This document shows positions 8,347 to 18,259 of a DNA stretch of 64,000 bases, piece after piece. The stretch lies in NCBI GenBank assembly GCA_947498845.1, contig CANMLX010000004.1, positions 121,504 to 185,503 on the forward strand, written 5' to 3'. A model generated the notes under the pieces. It was not told the origin of the DNA. It did not search any database and was given only the letters and a program-made list of their open reading frames with translations. A program made the position numbers and the translations under genes. Position 1 is the stretch's first letter, and each line of letters starts with the position of its first letter. The DNA is from an uncultured Flavobacteriaceae bacterium. Lineage in GTDB: Bacteria > Bacteroidota > Bacteroidia > Flavobacteriales > Flavobacteriaceae.

Positions 8347-9810
8347 ATGAAAACACGTTATCTAACTTACACATGTCTATCTATTTTATTCCTTACACTA
8401 ACTGGATGTAGCGAAAATAATGATTCACCATCTTTAGCCAATTTTGATTCCTTAACACCAGAAATTCCTTTTAATGAAAACTATAAGGACCATGGAGAAA
8501 ACCCTTTTATAGAGACTAAAAACGAGCCCATCTCTACATTTTCTGTAGATGCAGATGGCGGATCTTACGCAAATATGAGACGCTTTTTACATTTAGGGCA
8601 GAGACCACCTGAAGCTTCTGTTAGAATTGAAGAATATATTAACTTTTTTACTTTTAATTATGCTGAGCCTAAAAATGGAGAAAACGTTGCTTTAAACTCC
8701 GAAATAGCTACTTGCCCTTGGAATACAGACCATTACTTAATACGTATTGGTATGAAAGGAAAAACTATTCCTGAAAATGAGCTTCCAAATTCAAATTATG
8801 TTTTTTTAATTGATGTTTCTGGCTCAATGAATTCTCCTGATAAACTAGGTGTATTAAAGACAGGTTTTAAAACACTGGTAGATAATTTAAGAGATAAAGA
8901 TAGAATTGCAATTGTTACTTATGCGGGTCAAGCAGGACTACTATTACCCTCTACTCTTGGAGATGAAAAAGACAAAATAAAAGACGCTATTGATAAACTT
9001 GGTGCAGGAGGATCTACTGCTGGTGCTGCTGGCATTAAAACAGCTTATGAAATAGCCGAAAAGAATTTTATCCCTAATGGTAATAATAGGGTTATTTTAG
9101 GGTCTGACGGAGATTTTAATGTTGGTCCTTCTTCTACAGAAGAATTAATTAACCTTATAGAAGAAAAGCGAAAATCTGGTGTTTATTTAACCGTTTTAGG
9201 TGTTGGTGGTGGTAATTTAAACGACCATGGCATGGAACAAATAGCTAATAAAGGCAATGGTAATTATGAGTATATAGATAATGCTAGTCAAATTCAAAAA
9301 GTTTTTACACATGAAATAAGTAAATTATATACCATAGCTAAGGATTCTAAAATTCAAATCACATTTAATAAAGATATGGTAGCTTCTTATCGTTTAATAG
9401 GCTACGAGAACAGAAAATTAAATACTGAAGACTTTGAAGATGATACTAAAGATGCCGGAGAAATTGGTGCATCGCAAACCATTACCGCGCTTTACCAAGT
9501 TGTTCTTTACGATACGCCTGTGGCACTTGAGTTAGCACAATTTGATTTTAGATATAAAAAGCCCCAAGAAAATGAAAGTAGGTTATTAAAACATACTGTT
9601 GATGGTACACTAAAACCAATTAACGAAGCTTCAGAAAACATAAAATTCTCTGCAGCTATAGCAGGTTTTGGTTTACTAATGAAAAATTCTGAATATAAAG
9701 GTAATGCCTCAAAACAAATGGTCGTTGAATTAGCAAAAAGCGCTTCTACCTTCGATCCTAATGGCTATAGAAATGAGTTTATTACACTATTGGATAATTG
9801 GTCTGAGTAA
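8347..9810 (+). CDS. VWA domain lipoprotein with DUF3520 (YfbK-like)
   Basis: A 487-residue lipoprotein: lipobox ending at Cys21 (LTLTGCSEN), an N-terminal von Willebrand_N region (about 55-145, TFSVDADGGSYANMRRFL and VRIEEYINFF), a VWA domain from about 151 with an intact MIDAS motif (D156-V-S158-G-S160), and a C-terminal DUF3520 region (about 340-485). It presumably binds a divalent metal and a protein partner at the envelope; the ligand is not known. It is a single gene ending at a bidirectional terminator, and its upstream region resembles the ECF promoter set. Confidence 0.9.
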   Translation: MKTRYLTYTCLSILFLTLTGCSENNDSPSLANFDSLTPEIPFNENYKDHGENPFIETKNEPISTFSVDADGGSYANMRRFLHLGQRPPEASVRIEEYINFFTFNYAEPKNGENVALNSEIATCPWNTDHYLIRIGMKGKTIPENELPNSNYVFLIDVSGSMNSPDKLGVLKTGFKTLVDNLRDKDRIAIVTYAGQAGLLLPSTLGDEKDKIKDAIDKLGAGGSTAGAAGIKTAYEIAEKNFIPNGNNRVILGSDGDFNVGPSSTEELINLIEEKRKSGVYLTVLGVGGGNLNDHGMEQIANKGNGNYEYIDNASQIQKVFTHEISKLYTIAKDSKIQITFNKDMVASYRLIGYENRKLNTEDFEDDTKDAGEIGASQTITALYQVVLYDTPVALELAQFDFRYKKPQENESRLLKHTVDGTLKPINEASENIKFSAAIAGFGLLMKNSEYKGNASKQMVVELAKSASTFDPNGYRNEFITLLDNWSE

Positions 9811-9840
9811 TACCAATTACAAAACTCATTAAAAAACGAA

Positions 9841-9875
9841 AAACCCTGTTAACAATTTGGCTAACAGGGTTTTAT
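9841..9875. terminator. Bidirectional rho-independent terminator
   Basis: AAACCCTGTTA (9841-9851) pairs with TAACAGGGTTT (9862-9872) across a 10-base loop, with T-runs on the plus strand and A-runs before the stem giving T-runs on the minus strand. It sits between the convergent VWA and OmpH-like genes. Confidence 0.9.
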
Positions 9876-9894
9876 TTGTATAGTATTACTATGT

Positions 9895-10416
9895 TTATTT
9901 CTTATACTTAGCGTTTAAAGAATCTAAAATAGTTTGCGTTAAATCGTTTTCATCTTTACCGTAAAGTACAGATGCGGCTGCATCACTGGTACCTAAAATA
10001 TAAGTATAGCCATTTGCCTTACCATAGTCTTTAACATAGCCCTTTACTTTAACTATTAAAGAATCTATTTCTGTTTGAAAAGCTTGTCCTAATTGTTGTT
10101 GCTCAAATTGCATTTGTTGCTGTAAAAGCTGTTGTTTTTGCTGCAGCCCATTCATTAATTCCTGAGCCTTTTTTCTGGAAGATTTTTTTGCTTTTAGCTG
10201 TGCTTGTTGCACTTCTAATTGAAATGCTTGACTAATACTGTCTGTCTTTTTCTTAAAAGCCTCGTCTTTAGCTTTAAACTTTGCTTCTACATCTTTCTTT
10301 TCCTGATAATCGTTAATTACAGCTCCATTATCAATATAGCCTATTTTATTATTATTAGGTTTTTCGCATGATGCAAAAACTAATAATGCCAAAGCAACAA
10401 AACATAAATTTTTCAT
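9895..10416 (-). CDS. OmpH/Skp-like periplasmic chaperone lipoprotein
   Basis: A 173-residue protein starting at ATG 10416 with a lipobox (LLVFASCEKP), followed by the OmpH/Skp fold: IGYIDNGAVINDYQEKKDVE, a long Gln- and Lys-rich coiled coil (about 45-120) and a C-terminal strand region (YTYILGTSDAAASVLYG). Skp-type chaperones hold unfolded outer-membrane proteins in the periplasm; a lipid anchor would fix this one to a membrane. An upstream frame to 10473 is rejected because the promoter -7 box (10438-10445) lies inside it. Monocistronic. Confidence 0.88.
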   Translation of the reverse strand: MKNLCFVALALLVFASCEKPNNNKIGYIDNGAVINDYQEKKDVEAKFKAKDEAFKKKTDSISQAFQLEVQQAQLKAKKSSRKKAQELMNGLQQKQQLLQQQMQFEQQQLGQAFQTEIDSLIVKVKGYVKDYGKANGYTYILGTSDAAASVLYGKDENDLTQTILDSLNAKYKK

Positions 10417-10437
10417 TGGTGTGTTTTTTAGTTCGCA

Positions 10438-10445
10438 CAAATGTA
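10438..10445 (-). promoter_or_regulatory. -7 promoter box (TACATTTG)
   Basis: Minus-strand TACATTTG matches the Bacteroidota TAnnTTTG -7 element, 22 bases before the chosen ATG at 10416, and supports that start. Confidence 0.5.
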
Positions 10446-10540
10446 ACAAAGTGAAATAAAAATTGAACGACAATTTATTAAAATGTTTAAATATTTACAT
10501 TCCAACATAAACTTAAACACTTGAAAATAAGTTATTAACA

Positions 10541-10554
10541 CGAAAACGTTTTCG
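10541..10554. promoter_or_regulatory. Perfect palindrome, LacI-type operator candidate
   Basis: CGAAAACGTTTTCG is a 14-bp perfect palindrome with the central CG typical of LacI-family operators. It lies 120 bases upstream of the alpha-amylase start in an otherwise plain AT-rich region. LacI regulators commonly control maltose/starch genes in Flavobacteriia. No LacI gene is in this window. Confidence 0.6.
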
Positions 10555-10673
10555 GTTTATTTGATAATAAATTATAACATAATTAATAAGTAACTTGTAA
10601 AATCTGTAGCTTTTTTAGCCTAAAATATTGATAATAAAAAACTACATAACTAACAAAACTAATCTAATTAATT

Positions 10674-13600
10674 ATGAAAACTTTATGTTTAAAATTAAGT
10701 GGCATCCTGCTACTAATAGGCGTATTAACACCGCAAATTATTAATGCTCAAGTAGACTTTCGAGAAGAAACCATTTACTTTTTATTAACCAGTCGCTTTT
10801 TTGATGGGGATCACAACAATAATGCGCCTACAGAATGGTCTTCCTACAATCCAGACCCCACTATTAATCCAACAATAACCAATCCAGATGATGTTACTTG
10901 GAGAGGTGATTTTAAAGGCTTAATTCAAAAATTAGACTATATAAAAGACCTTGGATTTACTGCTATATGGATCACACCTATTGTACATAACAGAAGCCCT
11001 TTAGATTATCATGGCTATCACGCCTGGGATTTTACCAGAGTAGATCCCAGATTAGAGTCTCCTGGAGCAACATTTCAAGATTTAATAAACGAAATCCATA
11101 CTAGAGGTATGAAAATTGTTTTAGATGTGGTGACCAATCATGCTGGACGATTTGGTATTAAAAACGTAGCCGAGATTAAGTATAATACAGATCCAACACA
11201 ACCTTGGGCAGCAGTAGACAACCCTAATTGGGAATATAACGGATTAACACCAAATCCAGATGACGGATTACTATGGAGTAGAGCAAACCTTGCTAAAATG
11301 CCTGCACCATACAATCAAAATTTAGCCGCCTACAATTTTCCTGGAAAAGAAAGCTATGTGGATACGAGTGATCCTGACTGGTATCACCACTCAGGAAATG
11401 GTTTCGCTCAAGGTTTTGACGATGTAGAAAATTTACAAAATAGAGCCTTAGCGGGCGATACTCCAGATTTAAATACTAGTAGTCAAAACGTAAGAGATTA
11501 CCTTGTAAATGCATACAAAACGTATATTGAAATGGGCGTAGATGCCTTTCGTTGGGATACAGTAAAGCATATGAGTAGAGAAGATATTATTTACTTTTTT
11601 GATGCTTTTAAAGCTATAAATCCCGATTTATTCATCTTTGGTGAAGTAGCACAAAAGCGTCATGAATTGCACCCTGTAGAAGAAACAAATCCACATTATT
11701 ACACTTGGAGAGGAGCTGTAAACAATTCTCAACCTTTAGATTTGGCTGTTATCGACTTTTTTGGGGAAGCTACATTTCACGGCACTTTTGAGGAAGGACA
11801 GTCGTTTCCAACAGTACAAGCAGCTGCGCGATACGATTATTTGTATAGTGACCCTTCTACCCTAGTTACTTGGTTAGATAATCATGATTTTGGACCAAAT
11901 AACGACTGGAATCGCCGTTATGGAGGAAGTGATGAGAACTTAGCTGCCTGTATGAACTTTATGTTTACCTGGCGCGGTATTCCAACAGTATATTACGGCA
12001 CAGAAATGCGTTTTAAAGCAGGTGAGTTTAACGATATTCATGATGCCTCGGGAATAGAAAAATCTATTAATGAAACAGGAAGAGCCTATTATGGAGATGT
12101 TATGGATCAAGCGCCTAATCATAGAATTTATAAGCATCTTAAAAAGTTAAATGCCATGAGAAAAGCAATTCCTGCTTTACAAAAAGGAAGCTGGGAATGG
12201 AAAGAAGCTCCAGGCAATGCTGTGTCTTATAAGAGAGTTCATGGCAATAGTGAAGTAGTCGTTGGATTAGCAAAAGATGGTAATGCCAATTTTTCTATTT
12301 CTGGAGTTACAGATGGGGTGTATCGCGATGCTGTAACAGGTAGAGAAGCGTTTGCTCAAGGTGGGCGTATCCAATTTACTGTTACTTCTGGTTCAGCAGG
12401 AATTTATGTATTAAATGGTCCTGGATTAATTGGGCCATGTGGTGGTGGTTTCTTTGAAAACTGTGTAAACGCACCAAGCAAACCTGTTGTACAAATTAAT
12501 CCTGAAAACACAAGGTCTGAAACCCCAATTTTAGTAACTATGAATGCTTTTGGTGGGTCTGGTAATTCAGAAATTTTCTATACTACAGATAGCTCTAATC
12601 CAAATAGATCAAGCAACAGATATAATGGTTCTTTTACAATAACAAATTCTACTGTAATTAAAGCAATTGCTTATGATAGTAATGGAACAGCTTCTGATGT
12701 CTTTAGCAAATCATACCAAATAGGTCCTATTAATGGGTTACATGTCTACTTTAAAAAACCAGCTGGTTGGTCTCAAGTAAACGTACACTACTGGAACGAA
12801 TCACCAGACATATTACCAGTAAGTAACTGGCCTGGTCCACAAATGAGCAGAATAGAAAATTCTGACTGGTATGAGTATATTTTTGATGGAGTTACTAGCT
12901 CCAATTTATTATTTAATGATAATGGAAATGCTAAAACAGATGATTTATCAAGAGATAGAGATGGTTGGTATCAAGACAATGCCTGGTTTGATTCTGATCC
13001 CAGAGACAATGGAAATAACAACCAAGCGCCTTCTTTAACAATGACGCCCAACGGAGGGGCTTTTGCTACAGGGCAAACAATTTCTGTTTCACTAAATGCT
13101 ACAGATAATACCCCTCAAGGATTGGAAATTTATTATACTTTAGATGGGAGTACCCCTTCTAAATCTTCTAATTTATATACTTCTGCTATACCCATTTCAT
13201 CTACAACTACAGTTACAGCCGTTGCCTATGATAATGAAAACGCAACATCTGCAATTATTAGTAACGATTTTTCATTCTCAACTCCTTCAAATTCAATGAC
13301 CATTTATTACAAAGGATCGATTAATAATCCTGATATTTATTTCTGGAATACCAGCCCAGGTTCGCAAACTACTTCTTGGCCTGGTGAAAGCATGACGGAT
13401 ATAGGAAACGGATGGTACTCATATACCTTAAACACTGTAAACTGCACCAATTTAATATTTAGCAATAACGGTAATAATAAAACAGAAGACTTACAAAGGT
13501 GTCAGGATGGATGGTATTACAATGAAACTTGGTATAATACTAATCCTGAACTATATAATAATCAGAATTTAACTGTTTACTTTAAATCAGATTCTTTTAA

Positions 13601-14126
13601 TAATCCCAATATCTATTTTTGGAACACCTCCCCTTCTAACCTTTCTACATCATGGCCAGGAGAAAGCATGATTGCTATTGGAAATGGATGGTATTCGTAT
13701 ACTTTTGATAATACCGAATGCGCTCATCTTATTTTTAGTAATAATGGGAACTCACAAACAGCAGACTTAAATAGATGTAGCAATGGATGGTTTTATAATG
13801 GCATTTGGTATACAGAAAACCCAGATATCCAATCAAAATCTAACTTAAATTACAAAGAGAGTATTGCGTTACAAGCATCGATTTATCCAAATCCAATTAA
13901 TCCAAATACTATTGTTGAGGTAGCCATACCAGACAATAATAGCACTTTAAGTATTGAGCTTGTAAATTTATATGGTGCCTCTCAAAAAATTGTAAATACT
14001 AGTTTTAATAAGGGTGTTTATAAATTCAAAATAATTTCTGATTATAAAACTCTGGCTAGTGGTGTTTATATATGTAGAATTAAAATTAATGATACATTGA
14101 TCGTAAAAAAACTGGTTAATAAGTAA
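10674..14126 (+). CDS. Secreted GH13 alpha-amylase, three CBM26-like modules, T9SS type A
   Basis: An 1150-residue starch-degrading enzyme. Signal peptide about 1-25 (ending NAQV); GH13 barrel about 28-500 with region I DVVTNH (151-156), nucleophile D295 (DAFRWDTVKH), acid/base E324 (FGEV) and D405 (WLDNHD). Then come a chitobiase-type C-terminal beta domain (about 601-684), a CBM26-like module (688-779), a second beta domain (784-867), two more near-identical CBM26-like modules (875-957 and 964-1052, each with WPGESM..GNGWYSYT) and a T9SS type A sorting domain (1066-1150, YPNP..LASGVYICRI). It hydrolyses alpha-1,4-glucan outside the cell, probably cell-attached via T9SS. A LacI-type operator lies upstream and a terminator downstream. 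Single gene, not in a Sus-type locus. Confidence 0.95.
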   Translation: MKTLCLKLSGILLLIGVLTPQIINAQVDFREETIYFLLTSRFFDGDHNNNAPTEWSSYNPDPTINPTITNPDDVTWRGDFKGLIQKLDYIKDLGFTAIWITPIVHNRSPLDYHGYHAWDFTRVDPRLESPGATFQDLINEIHTRGMKIVLDVVTNHAGRFGIKNVAEIKYNTDPTQPWAAVDNPNWEYNGLTPNPDDGLLWSRANLAKMPAPYNQNLAAYNFPGKESYVDTSDPDWYHHSGNGFAQGFDDVENLQNRALAGDTPDLNTSSQNVRDYLVNAYKTYIEMGVDAFRWDTVKHMSREDIIYFFDAFKAINPDLFIFGEVAQKRHELHPVEETNPHYYTWRGAVNNSQPLDLAVIDFFGEATFHGTFEEGQSFPTVQAAARYDYLYSDPSTLVTWLDNHDFGPNNDWNRRYGGSDENLAACMNFMFTWRGIPTVYYGTEMRFKAGEFNDIHDASGIEKSINETGRAYYGDVMDQAPNHRIYKHLKKLNAMRKAIPALQKGSWEWKEAPGNAVSYKRVHGNSEVVVGLAKDGNANFSISGVTDGVYRDAVTGREAFAQGGRIQFTVTSGSAGIYVLNGPGLIGPCGGGFFENCVNAPSKPVVQINPENTRSETPILVTMNAFGGSGNSEIFYTTDSSNPNRSSNRYNGSFTITNSTVIKAIAYDSNGTASDVFSKSYQIGPINGLHVYFKKPAGWSQVNVHYWNESPDILPVSNWPGPQMSRIENSDWYEYIFDGVTSSNLLFNDNGNAKTDDLSRDRDGWYQDNAWFDSDPRDNGNNNQAPSLTMTPNGGAFATGQTISVSLNATDNTPQGLEIYYTLDGSTPSKSSNLYTSAIPISSTTTVTAVAYDNENATSAIISNDFSFSTPSNSMTIYYKGSINNPDIYFWNTSPGSQTTSWPGESMTDIGNGWYSYTLNTVNCTNLIFSNNGNNKTEDLQRCQDGWYYNETWYNTNPELYNNQNLTVYFKSDSFNNPNIYFWNTSPSNLSTSWPGESMIAIGNGWYSYTFDNTECAHLIFSNNGNSQTADLNRCSNGWFYNGIWYTENPDIQSKSNLNYKESIALQASIYPNPINPNTIVEVAIPDNNSTLSIELVNLYGASQKIVNTSFNKGVYKFKIISDYKTLASGVYICRIKINDTLIVKKLVNK

Positions 14127-14303
14127 TCGTACTTAAAATATAGAAATGTACGCTTCTTGGCTTTTTGTTTTTAACTGAAAACGTATTGAAATATGAGTAG
14201 ATGAGGTCCTTTTTTAAAGCTATGTTAAGCTAAAGAAAAAAGCAACAACATATAGGCGCATTTCTACCTTTTTTAAGAAATAGAAAAAATCAAGAAGAAT
14301 TCT

Positions 14304-14349
14304 AAAAACACCTCATTAATTTATAGTGTCGTTAATGAGGTGTTTTTTT
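14304..14349 (+). terminator. Rho-independent terminator after the amylase gene
   Basis: AACACCTCATTAA (14307-14319) pairs with TTAATGAGGTGTT (14332-14344), loop of 12, followed by a T-run. It lies about 180 bases after the amylase stop. Confidence 0.88.
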
Positions 14350-14495
14350 CATCTAAGGAAGATCATCATCATATAAAACTAAAAGCAATTTACAATGCTT
14401 ATAAAAAGTTTACACACGATGATTTAAAACAATGTGACTTTTATAAAATAAACAAAAATTATAATTTTTAAATTATATATAAACAATAGCTATTA

Positions 14496-14510
14496 AAAAC
14501 GAATCGTTTT
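14496..14510. promoter_or_regulatory. Palindrome AAAACGA-A-TCGTTTT
   Basis: A 15-base near-perfect palindrome (7+1+7) in the AT-rich gap between the amylase terminator and the methyltransferase gene. It resembles the operator-like palindrome at 10541 in its AAAACG half-sites. Apart from this and the terminator, the 14127-14597 gap shows nothing. Confidence 0.35.
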
Positions 14511-14597
14511 AAAGCCTTTTAAGCGCTTTTATAAAATTGCTCATGCATAACTCTAGATCTTACTAAATAAACTAAAAAGAAATCTTTAAAATACTTT

Positions 14598-15428
14598 TTA
14601 GCTGTTTTTTATAATATAAATGAGTGAAGACGCTTCTTTTTTTCTCAAAAAATTAAAATTTGAATAAAAACCAATAAAAAATCCTTTAAGGGGTTTCATT
14701 TTTCCAGTTTTATATTTTTCGGAAAGTAGGCTTACATAAAATGCATCAAACCACATAGGGTATACTTTTTTTACGTTTAATGACACTTTAGCCATTAATT
14801 TAGATATTGAACCTTTATTAAAATGCCAAAGGTGTCTTGGCACATCATAAGCTGCCCAAAATTCACCATAATGTTGTGCATCGTAACTTTTATAATTTGG
14901 CACAGCAATTATTAAAGTGCCATTTGGTTTTAATAGCTTTTTAAATAAAGTAACGTGTTCTTCTAAGTTTGGTAAATGTTCTAAAACATGCCAGAGTGTA
15001 ATAACATCAAAGCTATTTTCATTAAGGCTTTTTAGTTTTTCTGTATTAAAAACAGCATTTTTGGTTTTTTGGTTCGCAATAGTTCTTGCTTGTTCATTTG
15101 GTTCAATTCCTGTAACCGTCCAATTATTATTTTGTGCTGTTTTTAAAAAATCTCCTGTACCGCATCCAATATCTAAGAGCGCTTTTGTATCGTTTGAAAA
15201 AGAATTAATAAGCTTAAGCTTCGATTTTAAAGAAAACTGCCGTACTAAATGGTATATTTTTTCAAAAGCATTTCTTTTAGCATCTGTATGAGAAATATAA
15301 TCTTCGCTTTCGTAATAGTTAGGTAGTTTATCTAAAGCGGGTTGTGGTTGTGTCTCTAAAAACCCATATTCTGGGTTTTCGATTAACTCAAATACTTCTC
15401 CAGAAACGGAGTGGTCTTTTATTTTCAA
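14598..15428 (-). CDS. Class I SAM-dependent methyltransferase
   Basis: A 276-residue methyltransferase. An N-terminal region (KIKDHSVSGEVFELIENPEYGFL, then KLPNYYESEDYISHTD) of the type conserved in Bacteroidota homologues precedes a Rossmann domain with motif I LLDIGCGTGDFL (about 86-97), an acidic TGIEPNE loop and FDVITLWHVLEHL. The TTG start at 15428 gives the full-length family N-terminus; no ATG is available and a stop lies just upstream. The methyl acceptor is unknown; relatives are found near cell-surface or O-antigen genes, but here it stands alone. Confidence 0.86.
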   Translation of the reverse strand: MKIKDHSVSGEVFELIENPEYGFLETQPQPALDKLPNYYESEDYISHTDAKRNAFEKIYHLVRQFSLKSKLKLINSFSNDTKALLDIGCGTGDFLKTAQNNNWTVTGIEPNEQARTIANQKTKNAVFNTEKLKSLNENSFDVITLWHVLEHLPNLEEHVTLFKKLLKPNGTLIIAVPNYKSYDAQHYGEFWAAYDVPRHLWHFNKGSISKLMAKVSLNVKKVYPMWFDAFYVSLLSEKYKTGKMKPLKGFFIGFYSNFNFLRKKEASSLIYIIKNS

Positions 15429-15584
15429 AATACGCTTAATTATTTGTTAGGTTTAAAACGGATAAAAAATACCTCAAAAAGAATAATTAGATAGACAATT
15501 GTGATGATACTCAAAATCAAAACCAATTTTCTAAATCTATTTTAAGTTTTAATCCTATTATATTTAAAATACGAGAACTTCTTT

Positions 15585-16040
15585 TTAGTATTCATTTTCC
15601 ATTGTTTTATCAATCCAGTCAATAAAATTCATCCATTTATATTTTGGGTTAGATTCAATATCATTTAAATTATGATCAAAAATTACCACAGGACATTCTA
15701 ACTCCGAGCTACGATTATCAAAACACCAAAAATCACCATTATTATATCTAAACGGTGTTAAGTATTCTGGAAACCTTAAATTAGAATAATCTTTTAAAAT
15801 CTCCTCTAAATTTAGATACGGTTCAAGATTTTCATTTGCCCAACCAAACCCCTCAAATGAAAAATCACCAATTGGAACTTCATTACAATATCTTAATTGA
15901 AAATCGATAAATGACTTTGGGAATTTACAATTGTATTCTTTTACCAAATTATTTAAGTCTATCTCATTTGGTTTTGGCAAGTGTTCTGGAAAAGCAGCTT
16001 CTCTATTTGAATATTTCACTTTAATATCTTCAAATGTCAT
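15585..16040 (-). CDS. SMI1/KNR4 (SUKH) family protein
   Basis: A 151-residue protein starting at ATG 16040 (MTFEDIKVKYS). It shows the SUKH order: an N-terminal helix, EIDLNNLVKEYNCKFPKSFIDFQLRYCN, a GFGWANENLEPYLNLEEILKDY segment, then GDFWCFDNRS and VVIFDHN..NDIE. SUKH proteins often act as immunity proteins to secreted toxins. No toxin gene lies near, so here it is an orphan. An upstream extension to 16091 would overlap the parS site at 16070-16085 and is not needed. Confidence 0.8.
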   Translation of the reverse strand: MTFEDIKVKYSNREAAFPEHLPKPNEIDLNNLVKEYNCKFPKSFIDFQLRYCNEVPIGDFSFEGFGWANENLEPYLNLEEILKDYSNLRFPEYLTPFRYNNGDFWCFDNRSSELECPVVIFDHNLNDIESNPKYKWMNFIDWIDKTMENEY

Positions 16041-16069
16041 TTTAGTCAAATTAAATTCTAAAACATATG

Positions 16070-16085
16070 TGTTCCACGTGGAACA
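16070..16085. promoter_or_regulatory. parS-like centromere site 1
   Basis: TGTTCCACGTGGAACA, a perfect 16-bp palindrome matching the chromosomal ParB-binding consensus TGTTNCACGTGNAACA. It lies 18 bases downstream of the mnmG stop. Confidence 0.88.
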
Positions 16086-16103
16086 CAACAAAAAAACAGC
16101 ATT

Positions 16104-17975
16104 TTACCTCCCCATATAAACCAGCAATACAGATATATCATTTGGAGATACGCCACTAATGCGCGATGCTTGAGATACGGTTGTAGGCTGAATCTTTTTT
16201 AACTTCTCTCGCGCTTCAAAACTCATAGACTTAATTTGAGAGTAATCAAAATTCTCAGGGATTTTTACATATTCTAGTCTACTTAACTTATCCGCATTGT
16301 TTTTTTCTTTAGCAATGTATCCCGAATATTTAACTTGTATTTCGGTTTGTTCTATAACTTCTCTATCTAAATTATTATCCTGAATATAGGCCTCAACACT
16401 ATTTACTTGTCTAACATCTTCCATTTCTATACTAGGCCTGGCAAATATTTTAAACAGTTTTCCCGATTGCTTTACAGGAGACGATGCTTTACGTTCTAAA
16501 ATAGGATTAATTTCTTCTGGCTTAACACTAGTTGTTTCAAAAAAGCTAACGAATTGTTTTGCTGCATCGTGCTTTTCTTCCATACGCTTTAAACGCTTTT
16601 CTGAAGCTAAGCCCAAAGCATGCCCTTTTGGCGTTAACCTTAAATCGGCATTATCTTGACGCAGCAACGTTCTGTACTCCGCTCTAGAGGTAAACATGCG
16701 ATAAGGCTCCTCTGTGCCTTTTGTAATTAAATCATCTATTAAAACACCTATATAAGCCTCATCACGCTTTAACATAAAAGGGTCTTTCTCCTGCACTTTT
16801 AAGCTCGCATTTATACCTGCCATTAGACCTTGAGAAGCAGCTTCCTCATACCCTGTTGTTCCATTTATTTGTCCTGCAAAATACAATCCAGATACTAATT
16901 TAGTTTCTAAAGTATGTTTTAACTGTGTGGGTGGAAAATAATCGTATTCTATAGCGTAGCCCGGTCTAAAAAACTTCACATTTTCAAAACCTACTACAGA
17001 ACGTAATGCTTTAAACTGAATATCTTCTGGCAACGACGTAGAAAACCCATTTACATAGACCTCACAGGTGTTCCAACCCTCGGGTTCTATAAATAATTGA
17101 TGCCTGTCTTTATCTGCAAATCTGTTAATCTTGTCTTCTATGGACGGGCAATAACGAGGCCCTAAACTTTTAATTCTTCCATTAAACATTGGCGAACGAT
17201 CAAAACCTTCGCGAAGCAAATCATGAACCAATTGGCTTGTATGCGTCATATGGCAAGCGCGTTGCTTTTCCAATGATTTAGTAATATCTAAATACGAGAA
17301 TTTCTCTGGATTATCATCTCCAGGCTGCTCTATCATTTTAGAATAATCTAGAGACCTTCCATCAACACGTGGCGGCGTTCCCGTTTTCATTCTTCCAGAA
17401 TCAAAACCTAAGTCCACCAATTGCTCGGTAATACCTGTCGCTGCTTTTTCTCCTGCTCTACCGCCACCAAAATTTTTATCCCCAATATGTATTAATCCAT
17501 TTAAAAAAGTCCCATTTGTTAGCACTACAGACTTGGCTTTTATTTCAATTCCAAGGGATGTTTTTACACCAACGACCTTGTGATTCTCTACTAACAAACC
17601 CGACACCATTTCCTGATAAAAATCAAGATTTGGGGTTTGTTCTAAAAGCATTCTCCAATCTTCGGCAAAACGCATTCTGTCACTCTGTACTCTTGGACTC
17701 CACATGGCAGGTCCTTTCGATTTATTCAACATCTTAAACTGTATTGCCGAAGTATCTGAAACAATCCCACTATACCCACCAAGCGCATCTATTTCACGTA
17801 CAATTTGTCCTTTTGCTATACCTCCCATTGCAGGATTACATGACATTTGAGCAATGTTTTGCAAATTCATAGTCACGAGAAGCGTTTTACTTCCCATATT
17901 TGCCGCAGCTGCTGCAGCTTCACTACCCGCATGTCCTGCGCCAACAACTACAACATCGTAAATCTCGTTAAACAT
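16104..17975 (-). CDS. mnmG: tRNA uridine-5-carboxymethylaminomethyl modification enzyme MnmG
   Basis: A 623-residue FAD enzyme that, with MnmE, forms the (carboxymethyl)aminomethyl group on wobble U34 of certain tRNAs. FAD-binding Rossmann motif [13 protein letters not shown] (G12, G14, G17), [24 protein letters not shown] GidA signature ([21 protein letters not shown] region), [23 protein letters not shown], and a helical C-terminal domain ending [18 protein letters not shown], all full length. It is flanked by parS-like sites on both sides. mnmG (gidA) is frequently close to the replication origin and par region in bacteria. Confidence 0.97.
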   Translation of the reverse strand: MFNEIYDVVVVGAGHAGSEAAAAAANMGSKTLLVTMNLQNIAQMSCNPAMGGIAKGQIVREIDALGGYSGIVSDTSAIQFKMLNKSKGPAMWSPRVQSDRMRFAEDWRMLLEQTPNLDFYQEMVSGLLVENHKVVGVKTSLGIEIKAKSVVLTNGTFLNGLIHIGDKNFGGGRAGEKAATGITEQLVDLGFDSGRMKTGTPPRVDGRSLDYSKMIEQPGDDNPEKFSYLDITKSLEKQRACHMTHTSQLVHDLLREGFDRSPMFNGRIKSLGPRYCPSIEDKINRFADKDRHQLFIEPEGWNTCEVYVNGFSTSLPEDIQFKALRSVVGFENVKFFRPGYAIEYDYFPPTQLKHTLETKLVSGLYFAGQINGTTGYEEAASQGLMAGINASLKVQEKDPFMLKRDEAYIGVLIDDLITKGTEEPYRMFTSRAEYRTLLRQDNADLRLTPKGHALGLASEKRLKRMEEKHDAAKQFVSFFETTSVKPEEINPILERKASSPVKQSGKLFKIFARPSIEMEDVRQVNSVEAYIQDNNLDREVIEQTEIQVKYSGYIAKEKNNADKLSRLEYVKIPENFDYSQIKSMSFEAREKLKKIQPTTVSQASRISGVSPNDISVLLVYMGR

Positions 17976-17989
17976 GATGCAATTTTTTG

Positions 17990-18005
17990 TGTTCCACGTG
18001 GAACG
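17990..18005. promoter_or_regulatory. parS-like centromere site 2
   Basis: TGTTCCACGTGGAACG, 15 of 16 bases of the palindromic parS consensus (last base G). It lies 15 bases upstream of the mnmG start codon. Confidence 0.75.
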
Positions 18006-18028
18006 TTTTAAAAAAGATGTTTAAGCTA

Positions 18029-18044
18029 TGTTCCACGTGGAACA
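18029..18044. promoter_or_regulatory. parS-like centromere site 3
   Basis: TGTTCCACGTGGAACA, a perfect match to the parS palindrome, 39 bases (start to start) from site 2. Confidence 0.88.
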
Positions 18045-18084
18045 TAACTATAAATTAGGTCTGCAAATATACGCTGAAATATTG

Positions 18085-18255
18085 AACCCGCTTTATGCAA
18101 TAGAAAATCTATTTCATCTGTGAACTACCGCAAATATTATCGCTTCGCTACTTTTTTTGATTTCACCGTAGCGGTGCTATGCTAAAATCAAGAAAAAGCC
18201 AATATTTATTGTATCTCAAAGCTTCATAACGAAGTTCTATTGCATAAAGCGGGTT
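18085..18255. repeat. 171-bp MITE-like element, copy 1
   Basis: Terminal inverted repeats are identical over 21 bases (18085-18105 and 18235-18255; outer end AACCCGCTTTATGCAATA). The core reads GTAGCGGTGCTATGC. A second copy of exactly the same length lies at 37269-37439. No coding potential. It ends four bases from the ybeY stop codon. Confidence 0.88.
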
Positions 18256-18259
18256 GAAT

